Shown piece by piece: positions 11,808 through 24,784 of a stretch of DNA of 64,000 nt. A program made the position numbers and the translations under genes. The stretch is from Artocarpus heterophyllus (Eukaryota; Streptophyta; Magnoliopsida; Rosales; Moraceae): the NCBI GenBank assembly GCA_025403435.1, contig CM046339.1, forward strand, positions 3,178,212 to 3,242,211. The letters are read 5' to 3'. Below the pieces are notes generated by a model. It saw only the letters and a program-made list of their open reading frames with translations. It was not told where the DNA came from and made no database searches. Positions within the stretch are counted from its first letter, which is position 1; each line of letters starts with the position of its first letter.

Positions 11808-13777
11808 TGTTGGAAACAAAGTGCGCAGCGGAATTTTTAAAAATTTTTCATCAGAGTAATTTCCAAAACACAAGTTTGACATGTTATATGTATAAATTAA
11901 ACAGATCTTACTAACCTCAGTATGCCGAAGAACCTCCGCGACCTGTGTAGAGAAGTAACGTTCCAGAAGAGCCTCAACCAACTGGTCTTCTTTGCTATTC
12001 TCTATCCACAACCGGAGTGAGTGTGGGCTCACACGTACAGCTCTTCCACCGGTGACTCTCCTTCCAATCAACAGAGAGAACCCAAAGCTAGTGTTCGTGA
12101 TTTGTGAACAAAAGCTCTCAGGGAGTTTTCAGATGCTCACTAGAAGAGTATCACTCTTAATCTCTCAAATTGATCTGAGTAAATCATTAGACTCACTCCC
12201 TTTTTATACCTATTGGTCCTTGGGGTCAGTCCATATCAGATTAGGTCTCAAAAATCGAAACAGAATCAAGTTCGGATCAATATCTGATAAGATACGCGTG
12301 AAAAACGCGTAATCTTAACTGTCGCGGTCGGCAGGCCGAACTGCCGAGAAAAAATCTCCGCGAATCTTTTATTTTTCACCCGAGATTCTAAAGGATAAAG
12401 TCTCAGTTTTGATTCAAATAGCCCAATAGAAAAGATATCTGATCAAAACAAACTTTATCAAGATAATCTCTAAGAAAATAAATCAATTCACAATAATTCT
12501 ACAAGTTTATCTTGTTCTAATTGTCCAAAATTAAAACAACCGATAAATAGACAAGAATTATCCGAACGCCATAATTCAACAAGTTCATCTTGAACTAATT
12601 TCTTACATAATTAATTCAACCGATAAACAGACATGAATTATTTGATTCTTATAAATTTTAAACCAATCTAATAAATCCGACATAAGTCACCAATTATTGG
12701 AAAAGCACGCCGTGTCGTTACAGGATTTTGTGAGCTAGCAAAGGGGACCAAAATGGACCTATAAAGTTCAAGCTCATGATAATTATGAAACCCAATATCC
12801 CAGATATACATTTCACAATTATCAACTCCAACGCTACTCCACTAAAAGCTTGGAGCTGCACTCTCGAACTTTATAGAATTACGAAGCTCGTGTAGCTAAG
12901 TCTCCATGACATATCATAGTGTATCGCATCCCCATATGATCATCCATAATCGGCTTAAGCACAAGTTCTGTCTTACCTTCCCGATTATTTTTATCTTACG
13001 TTCCATTGTCTCACCATTAGAAAACTTACCATCCAAAGATAGTATACCATTCGGTTACACCTATGTATCCAAATGGTTAAGCGCTCCAGTTTTCCAATTA
13101 CAGGACAACGCATATAAGAGGATATCATTACTCCTAAAGAGGAGCTATGGATTCCATATCTATGAATAACAAGTCTACGCTACCAAGAGTCATGCCTCCA
13201 ACGTACCGGCATGCATGCCACTATAGAGATGTGGGAGTCACCCATTGGTACATCAAAAGACACAAGTCGAGACAACGGGCCCATTATTCATCTCAGGATT
13301 AAGATACAATACAAATGATTGTCTAAAGTGAATCGATTTGCCAAGACAGAATTATTAATCCAAATCAATTCACTTTATGTCCCGATCCAACACATCGTCA
13401 CCTATGACAACGCGCCAATGTTTCTATTCACGGAGTCCAACTCCGATGGCCAAGACAAACCATCTCCCAAAAGGGATATAGACAACATAACAATCTTTAC
13501 ATGAATAAAGCGCCCAACTTTATTCCCTCGATTGCGGATCATATATTTTAGACCATCACCTTAAGAGTCGTGTCTACCGCATAATCATCCCATCATATGC
13601 CCAACTCTTAAGGTTTAGACTGACAGTCTCAGACTACTGTTTGCTTATCATACATTCAACAAATATGAACGTAAAGAGGACAATATTTGGTATATATAAA
13701 TGAATAAATTCTTTATTGATAAAAATGTCTCCAAAAACGTATTACATTTTTACTCCTTAGAGCATACATGTCTAACA
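11808..13777 (+). mobile_element. copia-like solo LTR inserted in the RT region
   Basis: The stretch starts TGTTGGAAACAAAGTGCGCAG and ends CATGTCTAACA, giving a short terminal inverted repeat (TGTTRGA). TTAG/ATTAG flanks both sides, consistent with a target duplication of 4-5 bp (one A may overlap the terminal A). It exactly interrupts the RT reading IPLITFRTR. No gag, pol or second LTR is present, so it is most likely a ~1.97-kb solo LTR. The start string with GCGCAGCGG is common in plant Ty1/copia LTRs. Orientation is a guess. Confidence 0.65.
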
Positions 13778-13925
13778 TTAGTGGGATATATTTTTCCTTA
13801 ATCTTGAGTTGGTGATATCCTGAACATAAGTCTATCTTTGAAAAATACTGAGAACCTCCTAACTGATCGAATAGTTCATCGATCATGGGCAATGGATACT
13901 TATTCTTCACTGTGATTCGATTCAA
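13778..13925 (-). pseudogene. reverse transcriptase, N-terminal part
   Basis: The minus-strand frame reads [20 protein letters not shown], then [18 protein letters not shown], which is the RT fingers/palm with the first catalytic Asp (FSKIDL). The frame runs into the solo LTR after the codons for IP. RT similarity also continues upstream to about 14130 in broken frames. Confidence 0.85.
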
Positions 13926-14312
13926 CTGTCGATAATCAATACATAATCGGAGAGTACCATCATGTTTCTTAGCAAATAAGATCGGTGCACCCCACAGTGA
14001 TGTACTATTCTGGATGTAACCTTTATCTGCAAGTTCCTAAAGCCGTTTTATCAGTTCCTTCATCTCAATCGGTGCCATTTGGTATGGTGCTCTAGAAATT
14101 AGAGTGGTCCTCGGAAGTAACTCGATGCTAAATTCAATCTCTTGATGCGGCTGGTAATCTAGGTAATGCATTGGGGAAAACATTCGTCAAATTCATCAAC
14201 TATCAGTATCGCTGTATTCCTTCCTGCTACACTAGACTCTTCCTCTAGGTTCAAAAGAAGCACATAGCAAGCTAGATTTTTTCATCCTCCAAGACATGTT
14301 TTCATGAGTCGC

Positions 14313-14495
14313 TCACTCATTGCTCGATATCTTACATATACAATTCACATACACTCGCCCCAAGGATGAGGTAATTACCAAAGGCTCATCAAATTCCTTT
14401 ATTTCTAATCTCAAGGCATGTACAAATGAACTTGAAATGAGAGAATACATGGCACCAGTATCAAGCAAAATATGAGCTAGAGATTGAGAAACCAA
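14313..14495 (-). pseudogene. aspartic protease fragment of the chromovirus
   Basis: The minus-strand frame contains HILLDTGAMYSLISSSFV, the retroviral-type protease active site (DTGA followed by S-x-x-x-S/F). It sits between the zinc knuckle of gag and RT, the expected order. Confidence 0.8.
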
Positions 14496-14834
14496 AACCG
14501 TACCATCAACTACCGCGTTGCTGGTCTAAGCATCTGAACTCCCTAAAGTCATGGTGTGAATTTGAGCTCAAGCTTTTCCTTTTCCCTATTAGCATTACTA
14601 GGTCCAGGGTTTGTCGATCGATACTGTTGAGGTAGAGGAGACTACACACTTCGCTGTACTGGGTGCTTTATACTACGGGACATTCCTTTGAAAATTCTAC
14701 AGCTGATAACCTAGTGCTGGATAGGACGTCTGCTGAGGAGTGAACTGGTGGAATTACAGTTGCAAGATTTGCTAAGGTGGAGCTAAGTTCTGAACCTAAG
14801 ATTGATGGCCTGCACCCTCTCTGGTCTGAGATCC

Positions 14835-15700
14835 CTACTGAGCATTCCTTATTAGGTAATTCCTCTTGATGTGTCTCGGTTGTTGGCAATAGTGACAATG
14901 GAATTTGTAAGGGTTGCTTCGTTTGCTACCTGATGAATTGCTACTCCCACTATTGGTGTTACCATGCTGATTCTTTACTTGAGCTTGGCGGTTATTATTA
15001 CCTCTCCTGTTGCTCTTTTGGGGTCCTCCTGATGTCCTTGCCTGGTTTTGACAGTAGAGAACATAGTCGCTTTCCATAGATAAAGCTGACAATACTAACT
15101 CTCCATAATTCTGGAGTCGTAAGGCAACCAATTGTCGTTGAATAGATGCTTTAAGTCCTTCTTAAAACTTAATACGTTTTTCTGTTTAGAAGCCATGGCG
15201 GATAGAGCGAACCTAGCCAATTCAGTGAACTTTGCCTCGTATTCCTGAACTATCATGTCACCCTATTCCAGTCGATAAAACTCGATGGAAAATAACGCTC
15301 GTACAACAATTCTTCAAATCTATCCTAGCTGATGTTCCTATTATTTTCTATATGCTAGGCTTGCTTCCACTAGGTGTTAGCGTTACCTTCCAGTATATAG
15401 GCTGCGAATTCAATACGATATTCCACTAGTACTCTGAGAGTGTCTAGATGCTTTGCCACTGAATCTAACCAATACTTAGCTGCTTGGGGGTCCCCATTAT
15501 TGTCAAAAGTCGGGATAAATGCATGCCAAAACTCCTTAAAAAACTCATGCTGACAACTTGCCTTGGAATCCTCAGGCCTAGTCCTTATCGCCATCTGTCA
15601 AAAAGTAGCAAACATAGCTCCTATCATGCCTTCTTCATTTGCAAGATTTGCGTCAGCAACAGCTGGACGATGCCTAGGTGCCATTTCTCCCAATTTTGAA
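14835..15700 (-). pseudogene. gag of the chromovirus with zinc-knuckle relic
   Basis: Minus-strand pieces at about 15370-15700 encode a retrotransposon-gag capsid-like region (FDNNGDPQAAKYWLDSVAKHL). 14835-15131 is Arg/Asn/Gly/Ser-rich and ends with CHYCQQPRHIKRNY, a CX2CX4HX4(C) zinc knuckle whose last Cys is Tyr. Frameshifts separate the parts. Confidence 0.75.
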
Positions 15701-15768
15701 AACAAAATTGGACTGTCAATGGTTTTTGACTGTCGTACCTATGTGTGCACAACTCCTAAGGTTCATAA

Positions 15769-15786
15769 CCTAAGGCCCTGATTCCA
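15769..15786 (-). other. primer-binding site of the chromovirus
   Basis: The minus strand reads TGGAATCAGGGCCTTAGG directly inside the right LTR. It differs from the tRNA-Met site TGGTATCAGAGCC at two positions. Confidence 0.65.
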
Positions 15787-15789
15787 TTC

Positions 15790-16463
15790 TATCACGAACC
15801 CTAATCTAAGTGGTGACATGACGGATTAATTAAGCTAAATAAACCAAATTCTAATTAAAATTTCCAATTAAATAATTGAGTTATTTTGAAAATGTGACAA
15901 TTTAAAACTTTTTAGAGCAATTATCGTTAATTAAAACAGATAAAACAAAATAGATTAATAAGGACAGACAAATACGAGTCGGACCTCACCAGATCCATAT
16001 TTGTGCACACACATAGTACTGACAATAACTGAATTACAACCACAGTCCAATACAAGAAAGAAGGATTAAAATCTTACATGCCTTTAAATAATTAAGCAAA
16101 AAACTAAACAAATCCCTACACCTAACGTGACCGTCCAATAGCGTCCTAATCGGTGCTATGCTACAATCCACCTAGGGGAAGTTTTAAAATAAATAAAAGT
16201 GTGTGCAGAAGGCTCAGCAAGACTAAGCTTTGAAAGACATTAACTTGAATATGTAAATCATTTTTTAAAAAAGTTATAAAACACGGTAAATAAAATTTAT
16301 TAATTTCATCCTTACCATTTGGTCCATTTTTCATCCAGATATGATCTTATTATCTTATCTTAGGCAACTAAAGTATCACCACCGTAGTGGCCCAACTGGG
16401 TTTTGAGACCTGCCCCCAAAGTCGTTCTCTACACGACCCGATCTCTACATATGGCATCATGCC

Positions 16464-16500
<37 letters not shown>

Positions 16501-17941
16501 TTATCCAAGGCTTATTTTACCGAGTGTTCTTATTTACATTCATTATTCCATTCTTTATGATCATTCCATTATTCAACTAGTTGATGAAAATAACCAGTAA
16601 ATTCTTTTCAACTCATTCTTTAAAAACATTTTTGAAAGAAAACTCTTTGTGGCCAAAATCCTTTTGAAATCATGACTACCAAAGAAATAGGGTCTAGAGT
16701 CCTACCTCGATATCTAGTACAAAAGCTCAAACACTGCAATCTCGACCTGCTATACGTTAGCTCTACGGAACCACGGACAACCTTAAATGTAAACTAAGTT
16801 CATCAATATCTAACTTAGAGTATTCTACATTATTATGCTAGCTTACGGTGCCTTAGTGTGCCCTTAATATTCACAAAATTATGTTGCAAGGTTAAAGTCT
16901 CTATTTAGATTTTAAATGGTGAAAACAAGTGAAAATCAACAAATTTTACAAAGCCCGGTCGGCTTGCCGAATTTCCTACTCTAGCCTACCAAACTTCCAC
17001 AGTTCGACCTACCAGCCTGCCAAACTGCTCCAAGTTAGGCCTGCCAAAAAGATGAGCCTGGCCTATCGGGCTCATGAATCCGGCCTGCCGATGCTCATGA
17101 TCGGCCTGCTGGACTGGCAAAATCTGGGAAATTCCAGATTTCGAGTCTCAACCTTCCCGAACTCAAAATCTCATTTCTAACCTGTTTTTTAGTTCCTAGA
17201 GCATGCATAATGTTCATAAATGATAGAAAAACATATTGGAACACATTTAAACACTTTTAAACAAGTTTTACATAGAAAATTTTAAATTATTCCAAAAATG
17301 AGAAAAAAGAGAAAAAAATTACTTTAGCTTGATTTTGTCCAATCGAGCATAGATTCATGATGATTTGAGTTCTACAAACCTAGATGAAAGGGTTTCTAAG
17401 TTAAAAGAAACTCCGATTGCAACTTGCAAAGAACATTGAAGAATTGATGCAAAATTTTGAAATTTGAAAATAAAGTAAACTAACCTCAAACTGATTCTTG
17501 AATCGAGGTCGTGGAGGCTCAAACGTGCTTCTAGGCTTCCAATTCCAGCTAAGAATCGAGAGCTCTTGCTCAAATTTTGAAACGAAATAAGAGAGAGAAG
17601 AGAGAGGGAAAGGCAGCAAGAGAGAAAGAGAGAGAAAATGAGAGTTTGAGAGAGGGAGTGAGAGTGAGGGAAGAGGGGAGTGAGAAAGGGATTAAATAAA
17701 GGGAAAACAAGATGGTTTTTCAATTGTAAAACCATGTCCAGCACATGGTTTTTAAGGAGGGATGTGTTGGACATTTGATAAATTGTTTTGTTTCGAAATT
17801 CAAAATAACTAGTAAAAGTAATTAAAATAAGACTAATTGAAAAATAACACAAAATAATTTTGATTAAGTTCAAACCATGATAAGCCATACTAATTCACCA
17901 TTTTACACTAATTACACTTAATTAAACCTTTGGGTGTTACA
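15790..17941 (-). repeat. 5' LTR of the chromovirus
   Basis: It runs from the primer site to GGTGTTACA at 17941 (TGTAACACC on the minus strand). It is ~2.15 kb and includes a (TA)n run at about 16467-16498 and a GAGAGA-rich block at about 17590-17680. The part from 16131 aligns with the left LTR. Confidence 0.75.
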
Positions 17942-19639
17942 GATACATAATATGATTAATTTAGAACATATCTTTAAAAGAAATATTTTAAATTAAAATA
18001 TTGTCTAATTAAATACCTATTAGAGGAATTATAGATATCATTAACTTATATTCTAAACTTGCAAGGGGAGAGAGAATTTGAAACAATTTAGGACTTTTTC
18101 TTTTTCTTTTCTTTTTTTTTTTTTTTTTGGAGAAAAACATGCTTTTACAAGTGCACCTTCAAGATTTATTAAAAATCAATTAGTAAAATTCAAAATCTGA
18201 AAGAGTTCTTGAAAATTATATTAACAAAACAAATTTTACCTGTAATTGCATAAGTACGTAATATAAAGTTATAAATTTTACATATAACCTTGATAATAGA
18301 TATATTATCATTTTAAATTAGATATCGTTTGATAGAGTAATTATTGTATACTAGTATATATATAATGAATAATGTGTAGGCGTGTCTAAAATTCAAAAAA
18401 AAAAGAAAAAAATATATACATATACATATAATATATATATACACACACTAAGTACAGCACACTTCTACAGAGCAAAAAAATGGTTCTTTTTTTTTTTTTT
18501 TAAAAACAAAACAACCACAAAAATAGGAGATTGTGATAATGATGGAATAACAACATCCACGTTTCTAACATTTGATTGGTAGTAGAATGGTTCAAAGGGG
18601 AAAAAAGAGATTGGCACCTAGCTTTAAGCGCTTTGTTTTTGGTTTTCAAATTTGCAAATTTTCTTATAAAAGATTGGCACTTTGTTTTAACTTCAACAAA
18701 ACTTCTTCTCTCTCTATTCTTTATCTCTCTTTTCTATACACCCAAGAGCTCCATTAAGCAGCAAAAAGTGAGGATCCAATTGAGTAGCAGTAAATTAAAG
18801 AGAAAGGAATCTAATTTGCAGGAAATAATTGATTTCCTCTTCCGACTTGCATGAATACGTTGAGATGGGAATCCAATTCAGTTGCAAGAACTCAATAATA
18901 GGAGGAAATTGGCATTGAAGATCACTGTCCATTGATAAATAGAAAAAGAAACTCATCTCATTGGCTTTCTTTTCTGCTTTCAATTCCTTTCTCAATTTCA
19001 TCCCCAATAATTCACTCATTCATTTTCTTCTTTTTGTCTATTTTTTGAGTTACTTATTGATTTCCATTTTCTTGAGATATTGTTTACTGTTGACCATGAA
19101 TTGACCATACAATTCAATATTTTATTTTTTGTTGGTTCCAGTGTTAATTTGCCATTACAAGTGGCTGAATGGGAGATGCAAATGGAATTGGACTACTTGC
19201 CGCTAATACCCAAATGCAAAATGCACATGAGTTGTTCGAATAAATAACTTAGAAAAATGTAATTGTTCATGTGGATAAGAGGAGATGATTTGTAATGATT
19301 ATTATAATTATTCTACTCATGATTATGCACTCTAAAGCCTAAGTTTTGATAATGATATTTGGCTTTGAGTTTTCTTGAAATGTATTGTAGATTATTTTTA
19401 TTTATCTATAATCATGTTAATAATCATTATTTTTTTATATTCATCATTTGTGAAATTTGAACTGATAATATATGGTTTGAATTTTTTACAAAACAACATT
19501 ATGAATTATTTAATTATTAATTAAATAATGATAATAAAAATTATATTTAAAAAATAATAAAAACTCAATTTAATTATTTTTTATTTTTTTATTTACAAAG
19601 ACCTATGATATTTTACTTGTGTCATTAAAAATTTTTTAA
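17942..19639. other. AT-rich DNA, no clear gene
   Basis: Homopolymer runs lie at about 18108-18128 and 18487-18502. A TATAAAA-like box at about 18665 followed by a CT-rich leader (18700-18740) looks like a plant core promoter, but the short frames downstream (18572-18854) show no domain, so no gene is called. Confidence 0.45.
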
Positions 19640-21459
19640 ATGACATTCTTTTAGAGTCATCAATAATTCTTAATCATGACATTTCTACCCTGTTGTGTTA
19701 GAAACGTTCGTAAAATTGAAAAAATTAAGATGATACTATTTTAGTGTCATGAAAAAAGAAATAATGACATTATGCACGACATGAAAAAAAATGTCATAGA
19801 CTTTCCATAGCACCTTCATTCAACGACATATGAAAAAATGTCGTGAAAACCGATCGATGACATTTTTTACATGTCGTTGAAGAGCATATTTTTTATCTTT
19901 AAACATGTGTATTGTATTCATTGTTTTAAGCTAATTATTTTTGTTTAAAAAAAAAAAGTTTCATTGAAGAGACATTATAGTCTTCAACGTTATTGGTTGT
20001 TTGTTTCAATTTTTTTAGAATATATAATTCCTATTTTGTATTTTAGATACTAGTTAATACAAACTAAAAATAAGATTTTTCCTTATAATGTTGATGAAAA
20101 TATTAGTGACTCATTGAAGTTATCTTTTCTTTATGACACATTGTTTGGATTATATTCAATAAAGATGTTCAAGATTAGTAAAGTATTGAGATTCAATAGA
20201 ATATAAATTTACTAATCTACTGTATGAGTGGATTGTGTAAAGTTTAAACAACTTTACGAAAGAAGACACCTTATGTGCATTGGTTGTCGTTGTTAAAGGC
20301 CTTGATAGGGATCTTTTATATCTAAAGAAAGTATTTATCACCTTCAAAGATGAGTACTATTAAGATAATAAATCTATTTATAAAAGATCTCATAGAAGGA
20401 GTACTTTAAGAGTGTAAATTTGATGAGATTTAGAAGCATAGGTTAAATCAATCAAATATGTTTGAGGTATTAAATGTTGTATAATTTGTGTATATATATA
20501 TATATATATATATTGTTACTAAACTCTTTAGGCACTTAATACTTATGTTATATCGAACAAAATTGTGATGTAATGCTGCTTGCTTAAATATATATCAAGT
20601 ATCTCTTACTATCCTAAAGTGTATAAAATTTACATTCCAATCTGAAGTAGCATGAGTGATTATGAAAGCTAATAATGTATGGTTGATTAAGAATATTTAA
20701 TCGATGGGAGTGATAGTACAATGAAATATAGGTACCTAAGAAGTTATAGTAAATTTTTCTTTAGTTTTATCACTTATATATGCGTTACTTACTATTGATA
20801 GAAATTAAACAATAGTAAATAACAATTAAATGATGTGTAACTCTTGAATGCAAAGTGAACCTAGAATGTATGAGGAATAATGTTATAGATATTTTATTAA
20901 ATATATATATATATGTATATATAATGTTCCAAATAATGATCATGTGACTGTTCTCTGAAGTTGGAGTTTAATATGAAATGCTCATTTTTTTTAGTTTTAT
21001 TTAATACTTCAATTTTGTTTCTTAATTAATGCAATGTGTGAGCCAAGTAGGAAAATATTGTATTTATTTTTATTAAGTGGCTTACAATTGATGATTGATC
21101 AAGTTTAAAAGATAAACTTGTCATTGTCAAGTATAAATATTGAATGTAAGAAAGTTACATAAAGTCAATATACAGTCCTTATAGACAACATCTTGACCAA
21201 TGTCGTCTATAAGGGGTGTCGTAGAATCTCCAAGGCTTTGACGACATCTCCTACTTGTCGTTAAATAATTTAACGACACCAAACTATTGTCGTTAAAAGA
21301 AGACCTTTATTACGACATCTATATAGATGTCGTTAATTATTGTTTCAAATGTCGTTAATGACATCGTTGTTGAAGATGTCGTTGTATATACTTTTCAACG
21401 ACATTCAAAAACTACATGTCGTAAATAATATGTCGTTAAATGTAGTTTTTCTTGTAGTG
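19640..21459. mobile_element. non-autonomous CACTA (En/Spm-type) element, right end clear
   Basis: The right end reads TTTTTCTTGTAGTG (21446-21459), the reverse complement of CACTACAAGAAAAA, the hallmark of plant CACTA termini. The 260 bp before it hold 13 copies of TGTCGT/ACGACA in both orientations, typical subterminal transposase-binding repeats. A second cluster of ACGACAT/ATGTCGT lies at about 19755-19890, presumably the left subterminal region. I could not find the left CACTA tip, so the left limit is approximate. No transposase frame is present. An (AT)n run is at about 20485-20513. Confidence 0.55.
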
Positions 21460-22664
21460 AATGACGTTATGATGTTCTTTGGATTTAAGAAAATCACTAT
21501 CATTTAGTGAAAATATCCAAAAGTCAATGAGAGCAAACTTATTTTTGTATATTGCTAATGTTTTGCAAGTCATTAATGAATTTTCGTTTATTGCATTACA
21601 TTTTGAAATAAATTAAAATCTCAAAATTTTAGGGTAATATATACAACCAAAAAAAAAAGATGGAATAGGATTATTTAACCTATACTAAGTTACATGAATG
21701 TTTTTGTTGTCTCGTAAATTGTGTATTTATAGGATTTTGAGATATTTGATGGATTGAAAGTTTTATATTGAAGGAACATTAACGTTACATGATTTTTAAT
21801 TTACGTATATTGTTCAATAAAGACAATTTACTTGCAGATTCAATTATGTTGATTGATAGTTGAAAGTCTTCTCTTTTATATTTGTTCCTAATAATTAAAA
21901 ATTATATAAAGGAACAAAATTATGTAAAGATATGAAGCTCTTCTATTGCTTATCATGATGATGTATATACTGTGGCATAATGTAAGTCATAAATTATGAA
22001 TTATAACTGTTAAATAATTATTGTTGGACATAGGTTTTTTCGACCTTATTGCCAAGTCGTTAAAAATTAAGGTTATGATGTTATTTCTCCTTCAATGACA
22101 AACATGTTATGATTGTCGAGGACTTAATGTGAAGATTTTTTTTTTTTTTTTTTTTTGGGTTGGTGAGATAACTCTGAAGCAAAAGTGTTAAATTAATCGA
22201 ATAAGTGCATAACTTGTGACTGAAAATCAAATGATGAAAGAAGTGCTACTAAAACATTAAAGACCACGTGGAAGTTATGAGTCTTAGGCATATTAAAGTA
22301 TAGATCTAATGATGATTATATATCGAATACTCTGGAGCTTGCCTATGTGTTTCTAAAATTTTCTGTTATGTATTTTTATATACATAATTGCCCACAGATT
22401 AATATAACAAGAATGTGTCTGATAAAGACATTATCGTGGACTGATTCTAATGATTCTCAAATACAGGTTATGTTAAGCGGGAGTTAATGTCATAATACAT
22501 GGAACCATATATGTCAATATAGTGACGTAAAACCGCCATAATTCTCATTAGTTTTTTATTTGATTATGACTTTATGATGTGAACAAGGTAAGTATATTTT
22601 AGCTTGGTATTTACACATTATGTCTTGTTTATTAAGCGATGATGGGCCAAGTGGCAGAAAGTTC
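21460..22664. other. AT-rich intergenic DNA
   Basis: A 17-18-bp poly(T) tract lies at about 22139-22156. No gene or complete element is recognised. Confidence 0.45.
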
Positions 22665-23100
22665 AAATTTTATGTCGACCACATGTTTATTAAGTGATAT
22701 TTACTAAATATTAAATTAAAGATAAGGGCTTAATAAGTAATAGAGCTAAAATGATACTGGTCGGTAATATGGAAGTTAATTTTCTAGTTTAAATGGCACT
22801 ATGATGGGAAATGCAAGCCCTAATCTTTTAAGGAAACCGACACTCTGTCCACCCCATAAATATAACCATACATTCTATTTTATCAAGAAAATGCATGACA
22901 GAACTCTTAGCGGTAAGGGTTGAGGAAGACACAGTTTTCCTATAAGTTGTCATGTGCTAGTCTGGTTTCTTCAAGATTTCTCTGCGGGTTTTCTCTCAAT
23001 TAGGGAATTGTAAAAATCATATTGTTCTAAGATCTTTGGACAAAATGATGCATGTAAAATTAGAGTTTTTGATTTGCATAATTAAAGACATTCTTATAGG
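22665..23100 (+). repeat. LTR-like relic, copy B of the dispersed pair
   Basis: It is similar over its full length to 575-1018, with the same landmark order, including CCATAAATATAA at about 22854-22865 and TTTGCATAATTAAAG at its end. Small indels and many substitutions separate the copies, so both are old. Confidence 0.5.
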
Positions 23101-23109
23101 AGACACGAT

Positions 23110-23222
23110 CACAACTATAAACAAATGGTTCAAACCACTTTTTGCTACAATGTTTTCTCTCACAAAATTTAATAGAAAAATGGTTTGAGCCACTTTTTTG
23201 TGATTGCAACCATGTTTCCAAA
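23110..23222. repeat. small inverted-repeat (MITE-like) element
   Basis: The left part has AAATGGTTCAAACCACTTTTTG and the right part AAAAATGGTTTGAGCCACTTTTTTGTGATTG. Each contains a GGTTYRAACC-type palindrome, and the outer ATCACAACT/GTGATTG strings form inverted ends. It probably belongs to the same broad MITE group as the elements at 46959-61000. Confidence 0.35.
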
Positions 23223-23428
23223 TTTTATAACCTACTCTAAAAATGTTTTCTTTTCTTATAATTTATCTTTAATATGTTGTAACGTTCTTTTTTCAATGGC
23301 ATTGTTATCTACTATTCTACTCATAAATATTGTTTCTTTAATTTATCATCAAAATAAGTTTTAATTTATTCCTATTAAGTAATTATTTCTTTCATATATA
23401 TCTTTACTTAAATATTTTATTGAAGATA

Positions 23429-24784
23429 ATCTTTATAATTGCTTAATCACTACTCTAAGTTGCGTCCCAATTTTTCTAAAAAAAATTTATTTTTTTTATT
23501 TTTTTTGCTTATTTATTGTCATAATTTTTTTTTTTCTTTTGCTTCTTCATTGCTCCTTTTACCCCAATCAAAATAACTTATTTCAAATGTGCCATTGATT
23601 ATTTTACAATTTCATTTTCCATATGCCTTTTTAAAATACTTTATTACTCTTGCTCACTTGTATTAAAATAAGGTTATTGAGTTTTTCTAATTAGCGCACC
23701 AAAATAATTATTTTCCCTAATATGTGTCTTAAAAGTTTGTTCATGTCATCTTTTCAACTATTTTTTCCTAATAAATAAATTCTCTAATTTGTTCTTGTTG
23801 GAGCAATTGAAATGCTTTTTTTCTTACTTTACTCCCATTAACAATTTCTTTCATATGTGTCCCGGCTTAATTTTAAAAAAAAAAATTTCAGTTTGCCTTA
23901 GATCCTTTACAGTATCATCCTTTTTTTATGTGTTTCTTTTAATAATTCCCCACCCACCACACCCCCCCACCCCCACAAAAAAATAAATAAATAAAATAAA
24001 ATAATAGCCCCCCCACCCCACAAAAAGATATTTATTATTCAGCAAATTAAAAAAATAATTACACAATAATCAAAATTTTAAATGAAGCCTACAAAAAATT
24101 TTCTGAAATTTACGTCCCAATTTATAATTGGGATCATGACATCTTTATAATTGCTTAATCACTACTCTAAGTTACATCCCAATTTTTCTGAAAATGTTTT
24201 TATTTATTTTTTATTTTTTGCTTATTTCTTGTCATGATTTTTTTTTTTTCCTTTTGCTTCTTCATTGCTTGTTTTACCCCTATCAAAATAACTTATTTAA
24301 AATGTGCCATTGATTATTTTACAATTTCATTTTCCATATGCCTTTTTAAAATACTTTATTCCTCATGCTTACTTGTATTAAAATAAGGTTATTGAGTTTT
24401 TCTAATTAACACACTAAAACAATTATTGTCCCTAAAATGTGTCTTAAAATTTTGCTCATGTTATTTTTTCAACTATTTTTTCCTAATAAATAAATTCTCT
24501 CTAATTTGTTCTTGCTGGAGCAATTGAAACGCTTTTTCCCTTACTTTACTTTTATTAACAATTTCTTTCATATGTGTCCCGGCTAATTTTTTGTTTTTTT
24601 TTAATTTTCAGTTTGCCTTAGATCCTTTACAATGTCATCCTTTTTGATGTGTTTCTTTTAATAATCCCCCAAAAAAATAATTAAAAATTAATAGCCCCCC
24701 CACCCCACAACAAGATATTTATTATTCAGCAAATTAAAAAAATAATTACACAATAATCAAAATTTTAAATGAAGCCTACAAAAA
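23429..24784. repeat. tandem duplication of a ~0.65-kb AT-rich block (712-bp period)
   Basis: ATCTTTATAATTGCTTAATCACTACTCTAAGTT at 23429 recurs at 24141, and similarity continues to GAAGCCTACAAAAA in both units (to ~24098 and ~24784). Internal landmarks are shared, such as GCTTCTTCATTGC, TTGTTCTTGYTGGAGCAATTGAAA and the C-rich CCCCCCACCCCACAA. Unit 2 lost some of the A/C-rich material of unit 1. The duplication ends about 300 bp upstream of RPL15. Confidence 0.75.

Larger units (their letters stand above)
7561..17941 (-). mobile_element. degenerate Ty3/gypsy chromovirus (Tekay/Del type), minus strand
   Basis: Two similar long repeats, 7561-9305 and 15790-17941, bracket a fossil gag-PR-RT-RH-IN region that reads on the minus strand. 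LTR ends on that strand are TGTAACACC. A primer site TGGAATCAGGGCC (15774-15786), a variant of TGGTATCAGAGCC, abuts the right LTR. A purine-rich string with GATGAAATTCC lies just inside the left LTR. Domain order places integrase after RNase H, as in Ty3/gypsy, and the RH/RT wording is of the Tekay/Del kind. Stops and frameshifts break every domain, and a copia-like solo LTR splits RT. The flank after the right end (GATAC) has no match on the left, where the LTR is truncated. Confidence 0.8.
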
